The position numbers were made by a program, and so were the translations under genes. The notes beneath the pieces are model-generated. The model was given only the letters and a program-made list of their open reading frames with translations, was not told where the DNA came from and searched no databases. From Rhizobium sp. BG4 (GTDB taxonomy: Bacteria; Pseudomonadota; Alphaproteobacteria; Rhizobiales; Rhizobiaceae), in NCBI RefSeq assembly GCF_016864575.1, contig NZ_CP044127.1, positions 496,001 to 560,000 of the forward strand: 64,000 nucleotides of DNA. The letters are read 5' to 3'. Every line of letters starts with the position of its first letter. Within the stretch, counting starts at the first letter, position 1. Of the stretch, positions 1 to 9,619 are shown piece after piece.

Positions 1-196
1 TGATGGCCCACAGGAAGAAGCAGCCGATCCGTCTTGCGACGAGATCCACTGCTTCTAGACCAGATGCTCAAAGACCCAAACGGCTTACGATTGCGTGACA
101 AGTTGGCGAGAAGCCTTCTTCTCTCCGCAAGTGTTATGCGCAAGGATGCCGCAGAGTGACGCATCATGCCCCGAATAAAATGTCTGGCGGCGCCAC

Positions 197-212
197 GCCG
201 CCCGACGGCGGC
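197..212 (-). terminator. GC-rich hairpin just after the cupredoxin gene
   Basis: A 6-bp GC stem (GCCGCC/GGCGGC) with a 4-nt loop starts directly after the cupredoxin stop codon on the minus strand. There is no clean U-run, so it may slow or end transcription only weakly. The first 196 bases of the window hold no gene I can support. Confidence 0.35.
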
Positions 213-638
213 TTATTTGACTGCAGTCAGCGTGGCATGCATGCCCGCTTCGTAATGCCCCTTGATGTTGCAGAGCAAGAGATAGGAACCTGGAGCGAGC
301 TTGGCCTTCAGTGTGCCGTCGGCCCCAGGCTTGAGGTCGGACACTTCGCCTAGGCTCTTGAGTTGCTTCTCATCCACGCGATGCTTGCCCTTGACGACGG
401 AGACCTGCTGGTCGGCACTCTTGAGCTTGACCAGAACCATTTCATGTTCCTCGGTCATCGCATCATTGTGGACCTTGAACAGCACGTCGCCTGCCTTCAC
501 GGTCGGCTGGTCGACGGTCAGGGTCATTGGTCCGCCGCCCTCTCCGCCTTCTGTCACCGTCACCGTTGTTGCGGCAAGCGCTGGCGTCGCGAGACACAGC
601 GTTAAAAGCGTAGCAAAAATGCTCTTGTTTTGCAGCAT
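213..638 (-). CDS. Periplasmic cupredoxin-like copper-binding protein
   Basis: A 141-residue exported protein. The first 22 residues form a signal peptide ending in ALA-A. A small beta-rich domain follows with a type 1 copper-site pattern: His65 in HEM, then Cys123, His128 and Met133 in the C-N-I-x-G-H-x4-M segment near the C-terminus, as in plastocyanin/azurin-like proteins. The chosen ATG has AGGAGA 8 nt upstream; the frame stays open further upstream, but that part does not look like protein. It probably carries electrons or binds copper in the periplasm. It lies just upstream of, and on the same strand as, a two-component pair, but has its own leader, and co-regulation is inferred only from position. 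Redox partner unknown. Confidence 0.85.
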   Translation of the reverse strand: MLQNKSIFATLLTLCLATPALAATTVTVTEGGEGGGPMTLTVDQPTVKAGDVLFKVHNDAMTEEHEMVLVKLKSADQQVSVVKGKHRVDEKQLKSLGEVSDLKPGADGTLKAKLAPGSYLLLCNIKGHYEAGMHATLTAVK

Positions 639-788
639 GCGTTCAGGTCTCCTGGATTGAACAAAACCAGAGGCACATAGGGGCGAAATCTGACAGTTAC
701 CTGAAATCAAGAAATAACAGAAATATTCGCGTCATCGTCCAGGCGCGAGTCAACGACAGTATTCCTGCGGCACAGAGCGTCTGGCTGA

Positions 789-2153
789 TCAGCGCATGGC
801 GACCGGAAGCCTGATCGTCACCACCAGGCCATGGCTTTGTCGCACGGCCAGTTCGACCGAACCGCCGTACATTTCAGCCAGCTCTGCCGCGATAGTAAGC
901 CCGAACCCATCGCCTGGCTTCGTCTCATCCAGCCGGCGTCCGGGAGAAAGGACGTCACCGATAAAGGCTTCCTCGATGCCCGGGCCGTCATCCGCGATGA
1001 CGACGGCGACATTGTCCTGCTCGATTGTGGTTGAGATTTGAACCTCCGAAGCGGCCCATTTGAAGGCGTTATCGATGATGCCTGCCAGTATCTCGTCTGC
1101 ATCCTCCGGAGAACAGTTCAGAAAGGTTCCACTCGAAACGCTATTCCTGATGACGATCTTGCGGTCCGCGTAGATCCTCGACATCATTTCCAGAATATCG
1201 TCGATCCTTGGAGCCAGCTCGATCGAAAAGTAATGACCTGCATCGGCAAAGCTGGACCGTGTCCTACCGAGGTGATGTCGGATGTTCCGGTCAATGCGCG
1301 CCACGAGCGCCCTCGACGCTCCGCTTGGATCGTTATCATCATTGAGAGCAAGACCAAGGCCTGCCACTGGTGTTTTCAGCCCATGGGCCAGGTTGGCAAA
1401 CTGAAGCCTGGTCTGGGCCAGACGAAGTCTGTTGGCTTCGACCAGATGGTTGATTTCCTCCACTATTGGAAAAAGCTCGGCAGCTTGTGCTGGCGGCAGG
1501 GCGGATCGCTGCGCCGTCGCGATCTCAGCGATTTGACCGGAAAGCCTGCGAAGCGGAGAAAGTCCAAAGCGCACCTGAAGAACACTTCCGATGATCAAGC
1601 AGGCACCCAGTATCAGCATGGCGGGAACCAGAAAGACCAATGCCCTCTTCGAGGGCACGCTCAACGCAGATGAGGGGGCAGAGGCGACAATCTCCATACC
1701 GGTTCCGCCGACAAAAGTCCTCGCGACCCGGAAGTGCAGATCCCCGCCGCGGCCGTCACCTCCGTCGGCTGCTTGTGAGGTGCCTGTCAGCAACCGACGC
1801 CAGTCAAACGGCGACGGTGGGCTTTCGATCGTTTCGCTGCCAAGAGAACGCGACGACAGCCTTTGGCCCTTTGCCTCGACCTGCCAGTACCAACCGGAAC
1901 CTTGCCGGTCGAAAGGAGGGGCATCCACAGATCCTCGCAAGCCGACACCGCCATCAGCGCCGATAACGATTGCATTGCGTATGGTCTCGATCTGAAGGTC
2001 CAGGCGTTGATCGACCTGCTCTCTGACAACGCCGGCAATGACGAACCAAAGTACAAGCGACGTGACAATCACCGCCAGCGAGGCGTAGGCGACCGAGAAC
2101 CATATAAGCCGGCCCGCCAGTGTCGACTGGTTTCGCATAGCGTCCCGAATCAA
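789..2153 (-). CDS. Two-component sensor histidine kinase (PhoQ/EnvZ-like layout)
   Basis: Inner-membrane sensor kinase of about 450 residues. One membrane helix lies near residues 13-40 and a second near 172-195, with a periplasmic loop of about 130 residues between. A dimerisation segment follows with the phospho-accepting His in AHGLKTPV (about residue 257). The ATPase domain has an N box (DNAFKWA), a G1 box (DDGPGIEE) and a G2 box (DGFGLTIA). The TTG at 2153 overlaps the regulator stop codon in TTGA, which points to translational coupling. An ATG at 2138 with GGGA upstream is the alternative start. The signal is unknown; the neighbouring efflux and copper genes suggest an envelope or metal stimulus, which is inference. 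Confidence 0.9.
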   Translation of the reverse strand: MIRDAMRNQSTLAGRLIWFSVAYASLAVIVTSLVLWFVIAGVVREQVDQRLDLQIETIRNAIVIGADGGVGLRGSVDAPPFDRQGSGWYWQVEAKGQRLSSRSLGSETIESPPSPFDWRRLLTGTSQAADGGDGRGGDLHFRVARTFVGGTGMEIVASAPSSALSVPSKRALVFLVPAMLILGACLIIGSVLQVRFGLSPLRRLSGQIAEIATAQRSALPPAQAAELFPIVEEINHLVEANRLRLAQTRLQFANLAHGLKTPVAGLGLALNDDNDPSGASRALVARIDRNIRHHLGRTRSSFADAGHYFSIELAPRIDDILEMMSRIYADRKIVIRNSVSSGTFLNCSPEDADEILAGIIDNAFKWAASEVQISTTIEQDNVAVVIADDGPGIEEAFIGDVLSPGRRLDETKPGDGFGLTIAAELAEMYGGSVELAVRQSHGLVVTIRLPVAMR

Positions 2154-2812
2154 ATCCCTTTCGTCAGCCTGTAGCCGCGCCCCCGCTCCGTCTCGATCCG
2201 GTCCGCCCCGATCTTGCGCCGCAGCCGTGCAACAATGACTTCGATCGAATTGGAATCGACATCGGCGTCGCCTTCATAGACCCTCTCGAGCAGCTCGCGC
2301 TTGTCGATGATGGTTTCCTTGCGCAGCATAAGACAGGAAAGCACGCGCCATTCAAAGGCTGTCAGCTTGAGAGGAAGTCCCGACTGCTCGAACGTCCCGA
2401 GCTGTGCATCGTAGGATATGTCGCCACATTGCACGATCGAAGCTGCGTGTCCTGCCGCGCGCCGGACCAGAGCCCGCAAGCGAAGAACAAGCTCTTCGAA
2501 GCGGAAGGGTTTCGTCAAGAAGTCGTCGGCCCCTGCCTTGAATGCCGCAACCTTGTCTGGCCATCCTTCACGCGCCGTCAGGACCATGACCGGAAAGTTA
2601 CGTCCCTGGCTTCGCCACGATTTAAGAACCGTGACCCCGTCACTCTTTGGCAGACCGAGGTCGAGCACCACAACGTCATAGATTTCCGTCAAACCGGCAT
2701 GCTCACCGTCCTCACCGTTTCGGGCGATATCAACCACAAAATTCTCCGCACGCAAACTGGCTGCAATGCGGGCCGAAAGATCGACGTCGTCTTCCACCAA
2801 AAGAATGCGCAT
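2150..2812 (-). CDS. OmpR/PhoP-family response regulator
   Basis: 220-residue DNA-binding response regulator. The receiver domain spans residues 1-115 with acidic residues at positions 8-9, phospho-acceptor Asp51 (VVLDLGLP) and conserved Lys101 (FLTKPF). A winged-helix DNA-binding domain fills residues 125-220 and ends in the usual RGxGYRL motif. It is the first gene of an operon with the sensor kinase, which overlaps it by 4 nt. It is divergent from the gene at 2946, so the 130-bp spacer probably holds both promoters and may hold its own operator. Likely targets are the RND pump and exported proteins next to it, but no operator repeat could be shown. Confidence 0.93.
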   Translation of the reverse strand: MRILLVEDDVDLSARIAASLRAENFVVDIARNGEDGEHAGLTEIYDVVVLDLGLPKSDGVTVLKSWRSQGRNFPVMVLTAREGWPDKVAAFKAGADDFLTKPFRFEELVLRLRALVRRAAGHAASIVQCGDISYDAQLGTFEQSGLPLKLTAFEWRVLSCLMLRKETIIDKRELLERVYEGDADVDSNSIEVIVARLRRKIGADRIETERGRGYRLTKGI

Positions 2813-2945
2813 GTTTAATCCACATCATCCTATGCTCCATCCGAAATAGGGCGTTTTCGCTTAACTCAAACTGAACATGGGCGTTCAGGCTCTGTCGGGC
2901 GGTCAGGACTATAGTCGGCACGTCAAAACAACCTGGAGACCGAAC

Positions 2946-3446
2946 ATGTCGAATGACCCAGCGACCCACGAAGCGGCGCATCTGGAACGACCACAACGCG
3001 GACGGAGAGGAGCAGCACACGTAGCCGCGTTTGGCATCGCAGCCTTTGCCGTGCTCGCCATAGGAGCGGTTGGCGGAGCGGCAGCAATGAAATTCACCCG
3101 CCCAAACGTCGATCTCGCACCTTTGACACCGACATCGATCTCCAGCTTGAAAGATGATTGGAGCACCGTCACGGTCAAAGGGACGGTAGCAGAAATTTAC
3201 GGCAACAAGTTCATCGTTCAGGACGAGACAGGCCGCGCGCTCATCGAGACGGGGCCTGCCGGTGAGAGCGGAAGCATTGTCGCCATCAGCGAGCCTGTCA
3301 GCGTCCAGGGCCGCTTCGAACATGGCTTCCTGCACGCTAGCTACGTCGTCCATCAGAATGGGAGAACCGACGCACTTCGTCCCCCGCCTGGTCCCCCGCC
3401 TCATGGCGGGCCAATCGGCGAAGCGCTGCGTGAGTTGCGCCGTTGA
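2946..3446 (+). CDS. Membrane-anchored OB-fold-like protein, unknown role
   Basis: 166 residues. The N-terminal 25 are polar and basic, followed by one Ala/Gly-rich membrane helix (about 27-48). The outer part has a small beta-domain with the run GTVAEIYGNKFIVQDETG, which resembles the OB-fold of YgiW/YdeI-type periplasmic stress proteins. The tail is Pro/Gly-rich. The start is the ATG with GGAG 10 nt upstream rather than the longer open frame from 2877. It is divergent from the response regulator and 83 bp ahead of the RND genes, so it is probably part of the same regulated set. Binding partner unknown. Confidence 0.7.
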   Translation: MSNDPATHEAAHLERPQRGRRGAAHVAAFGIAAFAVLAIGAVGGAAAMKFTRPNVDLAPLTPTSISSLKDDWSTVTVKGTVAEIYGNKFIVQDETGRALIETGPAGESGSIVAISEPVSVQGRFEHGFLHASYVVHQNGRTDALRPPPGPPPHGGPIGEALRELRR

Positions 3447-3529
3447 AGGGCGGACTATGACCTGACGCGCGCCGATGAAACCAAACTCGTCGGCGTGCGT
3501 TAATCGGCGGCTTTCACGGAGTGGCGGGC

Positions 3530-4687
3530 ATGATCAAATCCTTGGCTCAACCGCTTGCCGCACCGGGCAAGCTCGGCTGCGCGCTGATTACCTTCAGCAT
3601 TCTTGTCCAGATGACCTGTCCCTTGATGGCGGACGAACAGCCTGCGATCCCGGTCACGGCGATCGCAGCGCGAACGGCCATCCTTGACCGTGTGATCAAT
3701 GGTATCGGCACGGTTTCACCTCTCCAGTCAGTGACGATCAGGCCGCGCATCGACGGCCAGGTCGTCGCAATCCTGTTCGATGAGGGGCAAATGGTGGAAA
3801 AGGGTAGCACTCTCGTTAAGTTCGACGACCGCGAACTTTTGTCATCGCTTGCCTCTGCGCGGGCCAAGAAGGCTCAGGACGAAGCACAATTCAATAGCGC
3901 GCGAACCGACGCCCAGCGCTATGCTGCACTTGCTGATAAGGGCGTAGCCTCCGCGTCAACCCTGGAGCAAAAGACGGCATCGAGCCAACAGTCATTAGCA
4001 GCCGTTCAATACGATGATGCGCTCATCAAAAATGCGCAGACCCAGCTCGGCTTCGCCACCATAACCGCGCCCTTTGCCGGGCGAGCCGGCTTTCGACAGG
4101 TCGACGTCGGCTCGGTCGTCACCGCCGCCTCCACCGGCGGCGTCGTCACAATCACGCAGATGGACCCGATCGGCGTATCCTTTGTCGCTCCCGGCGACCG
4201 GTTCGGTGAGATTCGAGCGGCGCTCGAGCGTGGCATCGCGGCCGTCAGATTGACAAGTACCGACGGCAGCAAAACCCTGGCGGAGGGCAAGCTGACGACA
4301 CTCGACAATTCTGTCGATGCGTCCAATGGTTCGATTCATCTCAAGGCCACGTTCGACAATGCCAAAAGCATTCTTTGGCCAGGGCTTCCTGTCGCAACGC
4401 GACTGACAGTCGAAAGGCGCACAGGGATCGTCGTGCCTGACAAGGCCCTCGCCCGTGGACAGGACGGCCTTTATGCCTATGTCGTTGAAGCGGATGGCAA
4501 GGTGGCCCGTCGTAGCGTCAAGACGGCATTTGTCACCGACGCCATGGCGCTCGTCAGCGAAGGTATCGGCGACGGCGAGGAGGTTGTTATGGACGGCCAA
4601 TCGCGTATCGGTGACGGCGCAAAGGTTGTCGTCACCCCATGGAGCGGTTCGCCTACCGGCCAGCTATCCGGAGCGACCAAACCATGA
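3530..4687 (+). CDS. RND efflux periplasmic adaptor (membrane fusion protein)
   Basis: 385-residue HlyD/AcrA-type adaptor linking an inner-membrane RND pump to an outer-membrane channel. A hydrophobic export signal covers about residues 10-30. The barrel-sandwich (biotinyl-lipoyl-like) motif appears as GTVSPLQSVTIRPRIDGQV, then an alpha-hairpin coiled coil (about 95-160), the second lipoyl half (ATITAPFAGRAG) and a beta-barrel with the family string QMDPIGVSF. The ATG at 3530 sits 8 nt after GGAG; a GTG at 3521 overlaps that ribosome site and is less likely. Its stop overlaps the pump start in ATGA. No outer-membrane TolC-like gene is present in the window, so the pump must use one encoded elsewhere. 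Confidence 0.92.
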   Translation: MIKSLAQPLAAPGKLGCALITFSILVQMTCPLMADEQPAIPVTAIAARTAILDRVINGIGTVSPLQSVTIRPRIDGQVVAILFDEGQMVEKGSTLVKFDDRELLSSLASARAKKAQDEAQFNSARTDAQRYAALADKGVASASTLEQKTASSQQSLAAVQYDDALIKNAQTQLGFATITAPFAGRAGFRQVDVGSVVTAASTGGVVTITQMDPIGVSFVAPGDRFGEIRAALERGIAAVRLTSTDGSKTLAEGKLTTLDNSVDASNGSIHLKATFDNAKSILWPGLPVATRLTVERRTGIVVPDKALARGQDGLYAYVVEADGKVARRSVKTAFVTDAMALVSEGIGDGEEVVMDGQSRIGDGAKVVVTPWSGSPTGQLSGATKP

Positions 4688-7600
4688 CAATCGAGGAGAA
4701 CAGCGACACTTCGAGGTCGGGGGGCTTTTTCGACTTCTTCATCGCTCATCCGGTTGCAACCGGTCTGATCATGAGCGGTATCTTTCTTCTCGGGGCAATA
4801 TGCTACCCGTTCATGCCGGTATCGGCACTACCACAAATCGACTTCCCGACGATCCAAATTGAAGCCAATCTTCCCGGCGCTTCGCCTGAAACGATGGCCG
4901 CCAGCGTTGCGCAGCCGATAGAGGACGCCCTATCGCGCGTGTCCGGCATTAGCGAAATGACCTCTAACAGCTCTCTCGGCACCAGCTCCATAACCGTGCA
5001 GTTTGGGCTCGACCAGAATATCCAGACAGCGGCAAGCGATGTGCAGACGGCCATCAGTGAAGCCGCAGGACAGCTGCCCAAAGACATGACGTCGCTGCCA
5101 AGGGTTCATAAGGCAAACCCGGCCGATGCACCTGTCATGCAGCTCTCAGCAACGTCGGACGTGCTTCCTCTTCCTGAACTCGACGAATATATCGAGCGCA
5201 ACGTCGCATCGAAAATCGGCCAGGTCGACGGCGTCGCCTTCGTCAACATTGGCGGCAAGCAAAAGCCTGCAATTCGGATTTCAGTCGATCCTGGGAGGTT
5301 GGCGCAGGCTGACGTGACGCTGGAAGACGTTCGAAGCGCGATCGGCAATCTCAGCCTTAGTGCACCCAAAGGCAATATCGACGATCCAACCCGAACCTTC
5401 CCGATCTACACGAACGATCAGATCGGGAGCAGCGCTGAATGGAATGATGCGGTCATAGCTTACAGAAATGGCGGCCCCGTACGTATCCGCGACATTGGCC
5501 TGGCCATTGATGGCGCAGAAGATAACAAGATGGCGCATTGGACGAACGGCACGCGTGGCATTGCGCTCGACGTCTTTCGACAACCAGGGGCCAACGTCAT
5601 CGCCGTGGTGGATGCGGTAAAGGAGCAGCTGCCAGCGTTGCAAGCCTCGCTTCCAAAGTCGATCCGGCTGGAGTTGGTGACTGATCGAACGACAACGATC
5701 CGTGCATCCGTGGACGACGTCCAGTTCACCTTGATGCTGACCATCGGTCTCGTCGTCGCCGTCATTTTTCTCTTCCTGAGGAGCCTCAGGGCGACCATCA
5801 TACCCGCCCTGACCCTGCCAATCGCGCTTGCGGGCTCGCTCGCACCCATGTGGGCCCTTGGCTTCAGCTTGGACAATCTTTCCCTGATGGCTCTCGTCGT
5901 GGCAGTCGGCTTCGTTGTCGATGATGCCATCGTCATGCTGGAAAACATCACGCGTCATATCGAGAAAGGCGTCGAACCGGAGGTAGCGGCCAGGCGGGGC
6001 TCTCGAGAGATCGGCTTTACGATTGTCTCGATCAGCCTGTCCCTGGTTGCCGTGCTGATCCCGATCCTGCTGATGGGCGGTATCGTCGGACGACTGTTTC
6101 GAGAGTTCGCGCTGACCCTGACGATCGCAATCACCATATCGGCGCTCGTCTCGCTGACGCTGACCCCGATGCTGGCATCGAAATTCATTCGCCCGGTCAA
6201 CCCGGCGCAGGAAGGATGGTTTCATCGCACCGGCGAGGCGCTGTTCGAGACCTTGACCGCCGGCTACGTCAGATCGCTCCGTCCCTTCATCCGCCATCCC
6301 TTCCTGACGCTGGCGCTGTTCTTGGCCACCCTTGGTGCGACGGCTTACCTGTTCATCACAATTCCCAAAGGCTTTTTCCCCGAACAGGACACCGGGTTTA
6401 TCGGTGGATTGTCTCAGGCCTCGCCCGATATCTCATTCACGGAAATGGCCAAGCTGCAGGAGCGCGTAAGCGCCATCATCCTGAAGGATCCGGCGGTCTA
6501 CTCGGTTTTCATGGACATTGGCGGGGGCAATGGCGGAAATGCCCTTAATCAGGGGCATGTCAACATCACCCTTAAAGCTCTGAATGAAAGAGACGCCAGT
6601 GCCAAACAAGTGATCGACAGGCTGGGCGAGGCGCTCAATGCTCAGCAGGGGATAAAGCTGTTCATGTCGTCGGCCCAAGACATCAATATCGGCGCACGTC
6701 CAGCGAAGACGCAGTATCAGTTCACGTTGCAGGACGCCGATATCGCTGAGCTCGGCAACTGGGCCAAAAGGGTCACCAGTCAGCTGCAAAGCCTTCCAGA
6801 ACTGCGTGATGTCGGCAGTGACCAGCAGGCCGAGGCGCCCAACCTGTCCATCAAGATCGACCGGGCAGCAGCAACGCTTTACGGCGTATTACCATCGGCG
6901 GTCGACGATACCCTCTATGATGCCTTCGGTCAGCGTCAGGTCGCATCCTATTCAACGCAAACCGATACGTTCCGGGTCATCCTCGAAGTCTTGCCAAACC
7001 TGCAGCACGACATAGCAACTCTGGACCGGCTGTCGGTACGTGCGAGCAACGGCAACCTCGTGCCCCTGTCGGTCGTTGCCAAGTGGTCAACGGACGGCGT
7101 CTCGCCTGTCTCGATTGCCCATCAGGGTCAGTCGCCTGCGGTGACGATCTCTTTCAATCTCGCGCCTGATATTGCTCTGGGTGATGCAACAAAGGCGATT
7201 GAAGCCGCAGTCGCCGGCATGCATCCGCCTGCCTCTCTGGAAACGAGCTTTGCGGGCAGCGCGAAAGCTTTCAAAGCCTCGCTTGCAACCGTACCGTTAT
7301 TGATCGTCGCTTCACTCGTTGTTGTCTATATCATCCTTGGGGTTCTTTACGAGAGCCTTGTTCATCCGCTGACCATTCTCTCGACACTGCCATCGGCTGG
7401 TCTTGGCGCGCTGCTCGCGTTGAAGGTGGCGGGTTTTGATTTCGGACTTATTGCGATGATAGGCGTCATACTGCTGATTGGCATCGTCAAGAAAAACGGG
7501 ATTATGCTTGTGGACTTTGCCGTTCAGGCCGAGCGGGAGGGCTGTGGGAGCGAGGAGGCGATTGTCCAGGCGGCGCAAATGCGCTTTCGGCCGATACTGA

Positions 7601-7821
7601 TGACGACGATGGCAGCCTTGCTTGGAGGCCTGCCCCTTGCTATCGGGCACGGAGTGGGATCGGAACTGCGTCAGCCGCTCGGCTACGCAATCGTTGGCGG
7701 CCTGCTGGTCAGCCAGTTGCTGACACTGTACACGACGCCCGTGATCTACCTCTTGCTCGACCATTTACGCCGGTCGAACTGGGCCGAGGTCAAGGAAAAA
7801 CCCGCGCAGATCGCGCACTGA
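4684..7821 (+). CDS. RND family multidrug efflux permease (HAE1 type)
   Basis: About 1045 residues, the usual length for AcrB/MdtB/MdtC-type proton-driven pumps. The N-terminal helix is followed by FMPVSALPQIDFPTI, closest in style to the MdtBC/MuxBC group. Two large periplasmic loops alternate with two sets of membrane helices. The paired Asp residues of helix 4 are visible in GFVVDDAIVMLE, which marks proton coupling. The ATG overlaps the adaptor stop by 4 nt, so the two are coupled. Only one permease is present, whereas MdtBC pumps use two. Substrates cannot be read from sequence; drugs, bile-like or plant compounds are typical. Confidence 0.95.
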   Translation: MTIEENSDTSRSGGFFDFFIAHPVATGLIMSGIFLLGAICYPFMPVSALPQIDFPTIQIEANLPGASPETMAASVAQPIEDALSRVSGISEMTSNSSLGTSSITVQFGLDQNIQTAASDVQTAISEAAGQLPKDMTSLPRVHKANPADAPVMQLSATSDVLPLPELDEYIERNVASKIGQVDGVAFVNIGGKQKPAIRISVDPGRLAQADVTLEDVRSAIGNLSLSAPKGNIDDPTRTFPIYTNDQIGSSAEWNDAVIAYRNGGPVRIRDIGLAIDGAEDNKMAHWTNGTRGIALDVFRQPGANVIAVVDAVKEQLPALQASLPKSIRLELVTDRTTTIRASVDDVQFTLMLTIGLVVAVIFLFLRSLRATIIPALTLPIALAGSLAPMWALGFSLDNLSLMALVVAVGFVVDDAIVMLENITRHIEKGVEPEVAARRGSREIGFTIVSISLSLVAVLIPILLMGGIVGRLFREFALTLTIAITISALVSLTLTPMLASKFIRPVNPAQEGWFHRTGEALFETLTAGYVRSLRPFIRHPFLTLALFLATLGATAYLFITIPKGFFPEQDTGFIGGLSQASPDISFTEMAKLQERVSAIILKDPAVYSVFMDIGGGNGGNALNQGHVNITLKALNERDASAKQVIDRLGEALNAQQGIKLFMSSAQDINIGARPAKTQYQFTLQDADIAELGNWAKRVTSQLQSLPELRDVGSDQQAEAPNLSIKIDRAAATLYGVLPSAVDDTLYDAFGQRQVASYSTQTDTFRVILEVLPNLQHDIATLDRLSVRASNGNLVPLSVVAKWSTDGVSPVSIAHQGQSPAVTISFNLAPDIALGDATKAIEAAVAGMHPPASLETSFAGSAKAFKASLATVPLLIVASLVVVYIILGVLYESLVHPLTILSTLPSAGLGALLALKVAGFDFGLIAMIGVILLIGIVKKNGIMLVDFAVQAEREGCGSEEAIVQAAQMRFRPILMTTMAALLGGLPLAIGHGVGSELRQPLGYAIVGGLLVSQLLTLYTTPVIYLLLDHLRRSNWAEVKEKPAQIAH

Positions 7822-7840
7822 CATACACTCCGGAATGCAT

Positions 7841-9088
7841 ATGAACCAGTCAGCTCTTACCCTTACAATTGCTGCAGGAACTGCGGCTGGCGTCGTCATT
7901 CGCCCTTTCCGGCTACCTGAAGCCGTCTGGGCCGTCCTGGGCGCAGGATTGATCCTTGTCCTTGGTATCCTCAATCCGGCGGAAATCTGGGCGGGCGTGG
8001 CAAAGGGAACCGATGTTTACCTGTTCCTGATCGGCATGATGCTGCTGTCCGAACTTGCTCGCAGAGAAGGACTTTTCGACTGGGTCGCGGCAATTGCCAC
8101 ATCCCGTGCCAAGGGATCGCCGAAAAGGCTGTTTGCGCTTATCTACGCCGTCGGAGTGGTCGTAACAGCTCTTCTGTCTAACGATGCGACCGCCGTTGTC
8201 TTGACACCCGCCGTATACGCCGCTTGCCGGGCCGCCAAGGTCAACGACCCGTTGCCTTATGTGTTCATCTGCGCCTTCATCGCAAATGCTGCGAGTTTTA
8301 TCCTGCCAATTTCCAACCCCGCAAACCTCGTTATCTTCGCTGGCGGCGAAATGCCCTCACTGGGCCGCTGGCTGGCGACGTTTTTCGTTCCGTCGATTGC
8401 GGCAATCATGATAACGTTCGTCGCGCTCTACGTCACGCAGCGCAAGGCGTTGTTGTCGGAGACCTTGGCCGCCGATATTCCGACACCTGCATTATCATTT
8501 CCGGCGAGGCTTGCGGGCATCGGCCTCGTTGCAACCGCCTTTGTTCTCGTCGGAGCATCGGCTGCACATCTGGACTTGGGGTTGCCCACCTTTATCGCCG
8601 CCACGGTCACCACGCTCATCGTTCTTACTGTTGCCCGGCAAAATCCATTTGGCATCGTCCGCGCGATCGACTGGAGTGTTATTCTCCTGGTGGCTGGACT
8701 TTTTGTCGTGGTAGAGGCTATCAATCAGACCGGGATGACCGCTTCCCTAGCAAGCGAGTTGACGGCGATCAGTGCCTATTCTGAGTGGCAGGCAGTAGCG
8801 ATCACAGGCATCGGCTTGGCCTTCCTGTCAAACGTCGCAAACAATTTGCCGGTCGGATTGTTCGCTGGCGGCGTTGTCAATGCAGCCCATCTTTCCGACC
8901 GGCTGGCGGGGGCAGTTCTCGTCGGCGTCGACCTCGGCCCCAATCTCTCGGTCACCGGATCACTGGCAACCATACTATGGTTGTCTGCTCTCCGACGCGA
9001 AGGCATCACCGTAAGCGCGTATACGTTTCTAAAGGCGGGGGCGGTCGTGATGATCCCGGCGCTGATTGCTTCGCTGGCTGCGCTTTAG
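7841..9088 (+). CDS. ArsB/NhaD-like anion or arsenite transporter
   Basis: A very hydrophobic protein of about 415 residues with 10-12 predicted membrane helices and the ion-transporter superfamily pattern: a first half with LLSNDATAVVLTPAVY, a middle with ISNPANLVIFAGG, and a second half with NVANNLPVGLFAGG and GPNLSVTGSLATI. These paired N-x-P/N-x-T motifs fit ArsB arsenite carriers and relatives. An ATG at 7835 is also possible, but CGGA gives better spacing to 7841. It lies 13-20 bp after the RND permease and probably shares its transcript. Arsenite export is the best guess; no arsR or arsC is nearby. Confidence 0.85.
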   Translation: MNQSALTLTIAAGTAAGVVIRPFRLPEAVWAVLGAGLILVLGILNPAEIWAGVAKGTDVYLFLIGMMLLSELARREGLFDWVAAIATSRAKGSPKRLFALIYAVGVVVTALLSNDATAVVLTPAVYAACRAAKVNDPLPYVFICAFIANAASFILPISNPANLVIFAGGEMPSLGRWLATFFVPSIAAIMITFVALYVTQRKALLSETLAADIPTPALSFPARLAGIGLVATAFVLVGASAAHLDLGLPTFIAATVTTLIVLTVARQNPFGIVRAIDWSVILLVAGLFVVVEAINQTGMTASLASELTAISAYSEWQAVAITGIGLAFLSNVANNLPVGLFAGGVVNAAHLSDRLAGAVLVGVDLGPNLSVTGSLATILWLSALRREGITVSAYTFLKAGAVVMIPALIASLAAL

Positions 9089-9122
9089 AAAGCTGGCGAT
9101 GCCGTTGATCTGAAGGTAACCC

Positions 9123-9455
9123 TTATTGGGCCGTAAAGAACGTCAAAAGAACCTTGCCTTTTTCACCAAGCAGGCACACAAACCGGTCCGGCGCGCCCGT
9201 CTTATCTTTTCGGGCGATATACGCCTCACCGAGGACCACTGTCTTGACCGGAACGTCCTCGACACGGGTGTCAGCTTTACTGACGGCGATGCTTTCCATG
9301 TCGAGAACAAGATCGGTGATATCGGGAGCGCGCTCGCGCAACGCCAGCAGACCAGTTGACCTGCACGCATCGACAGCAGGATCTGTCACGGACTGGGCTG
9401 AGGCGCCTGACGCAATCAGGCAGATCGTGAACGTGGCAAACACTCTTTCAAGCAT
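9123..9455 (-). CDS. Small exported hypothetical protein
   Basis: 110 residues with a clear signal peptide (cleavage after ASGASA, about residue 20). The mature part has two cysteines, about residues 31 and 94, that could form a disulfide, and ends in a short beta-rich stretch. AAGGAG lies 6 nt before the ATG. It runs convergent to the ArsB-like gene, with about 34 bp between the stops. No family recognised. Confidence 0.7.
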   Translation of the reverse strand: MLERVFATFTICLIASGASAQSVTDPAVDACRSTGLLALRERAPDITDLVLDMESIAVSKADTRVEDVPVKTVVLGEAYIARKDKTGAPDRFVCLLGEKGKVLLTFFTAQ

Positions 9456-9546
9456 CTTATCTCCTTGCGTAAAATCTGCCAGCGCACGAGATTTTCAGTC
9501 CGGCAGCGCATAAATGCGTCGACGCGATCAATCGTTCCCGCGCCGT

Positions 9547-9572
9547 GGAACTCTTTCCGACGGAACACCGTT
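9547..9572 (+). promoter_or_regulatory. Putative sigma EcfG promoter for the PRC-barrel gene
   Basis: GGAAC, 17 nt, CGTT: both elements match the alphaproteobacterial general-stress consensus exactly. It ends 47 nt before the ATG of the downstream exported PRC-barrel gene. Confidence 0.7.
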
Positions 9573-9619
9573 TATGGGCGCCAGGCGTCGACCTGAGCGC
9601 AGTTTTCATAGGAGTGTTC

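Noticed and set aside
5281..6297. 338-codon minus-strand frame
   Set aside because: Lies antisense within the RND permease gene; rich in Asp/Arg/Gln without motif, a codon shadow.
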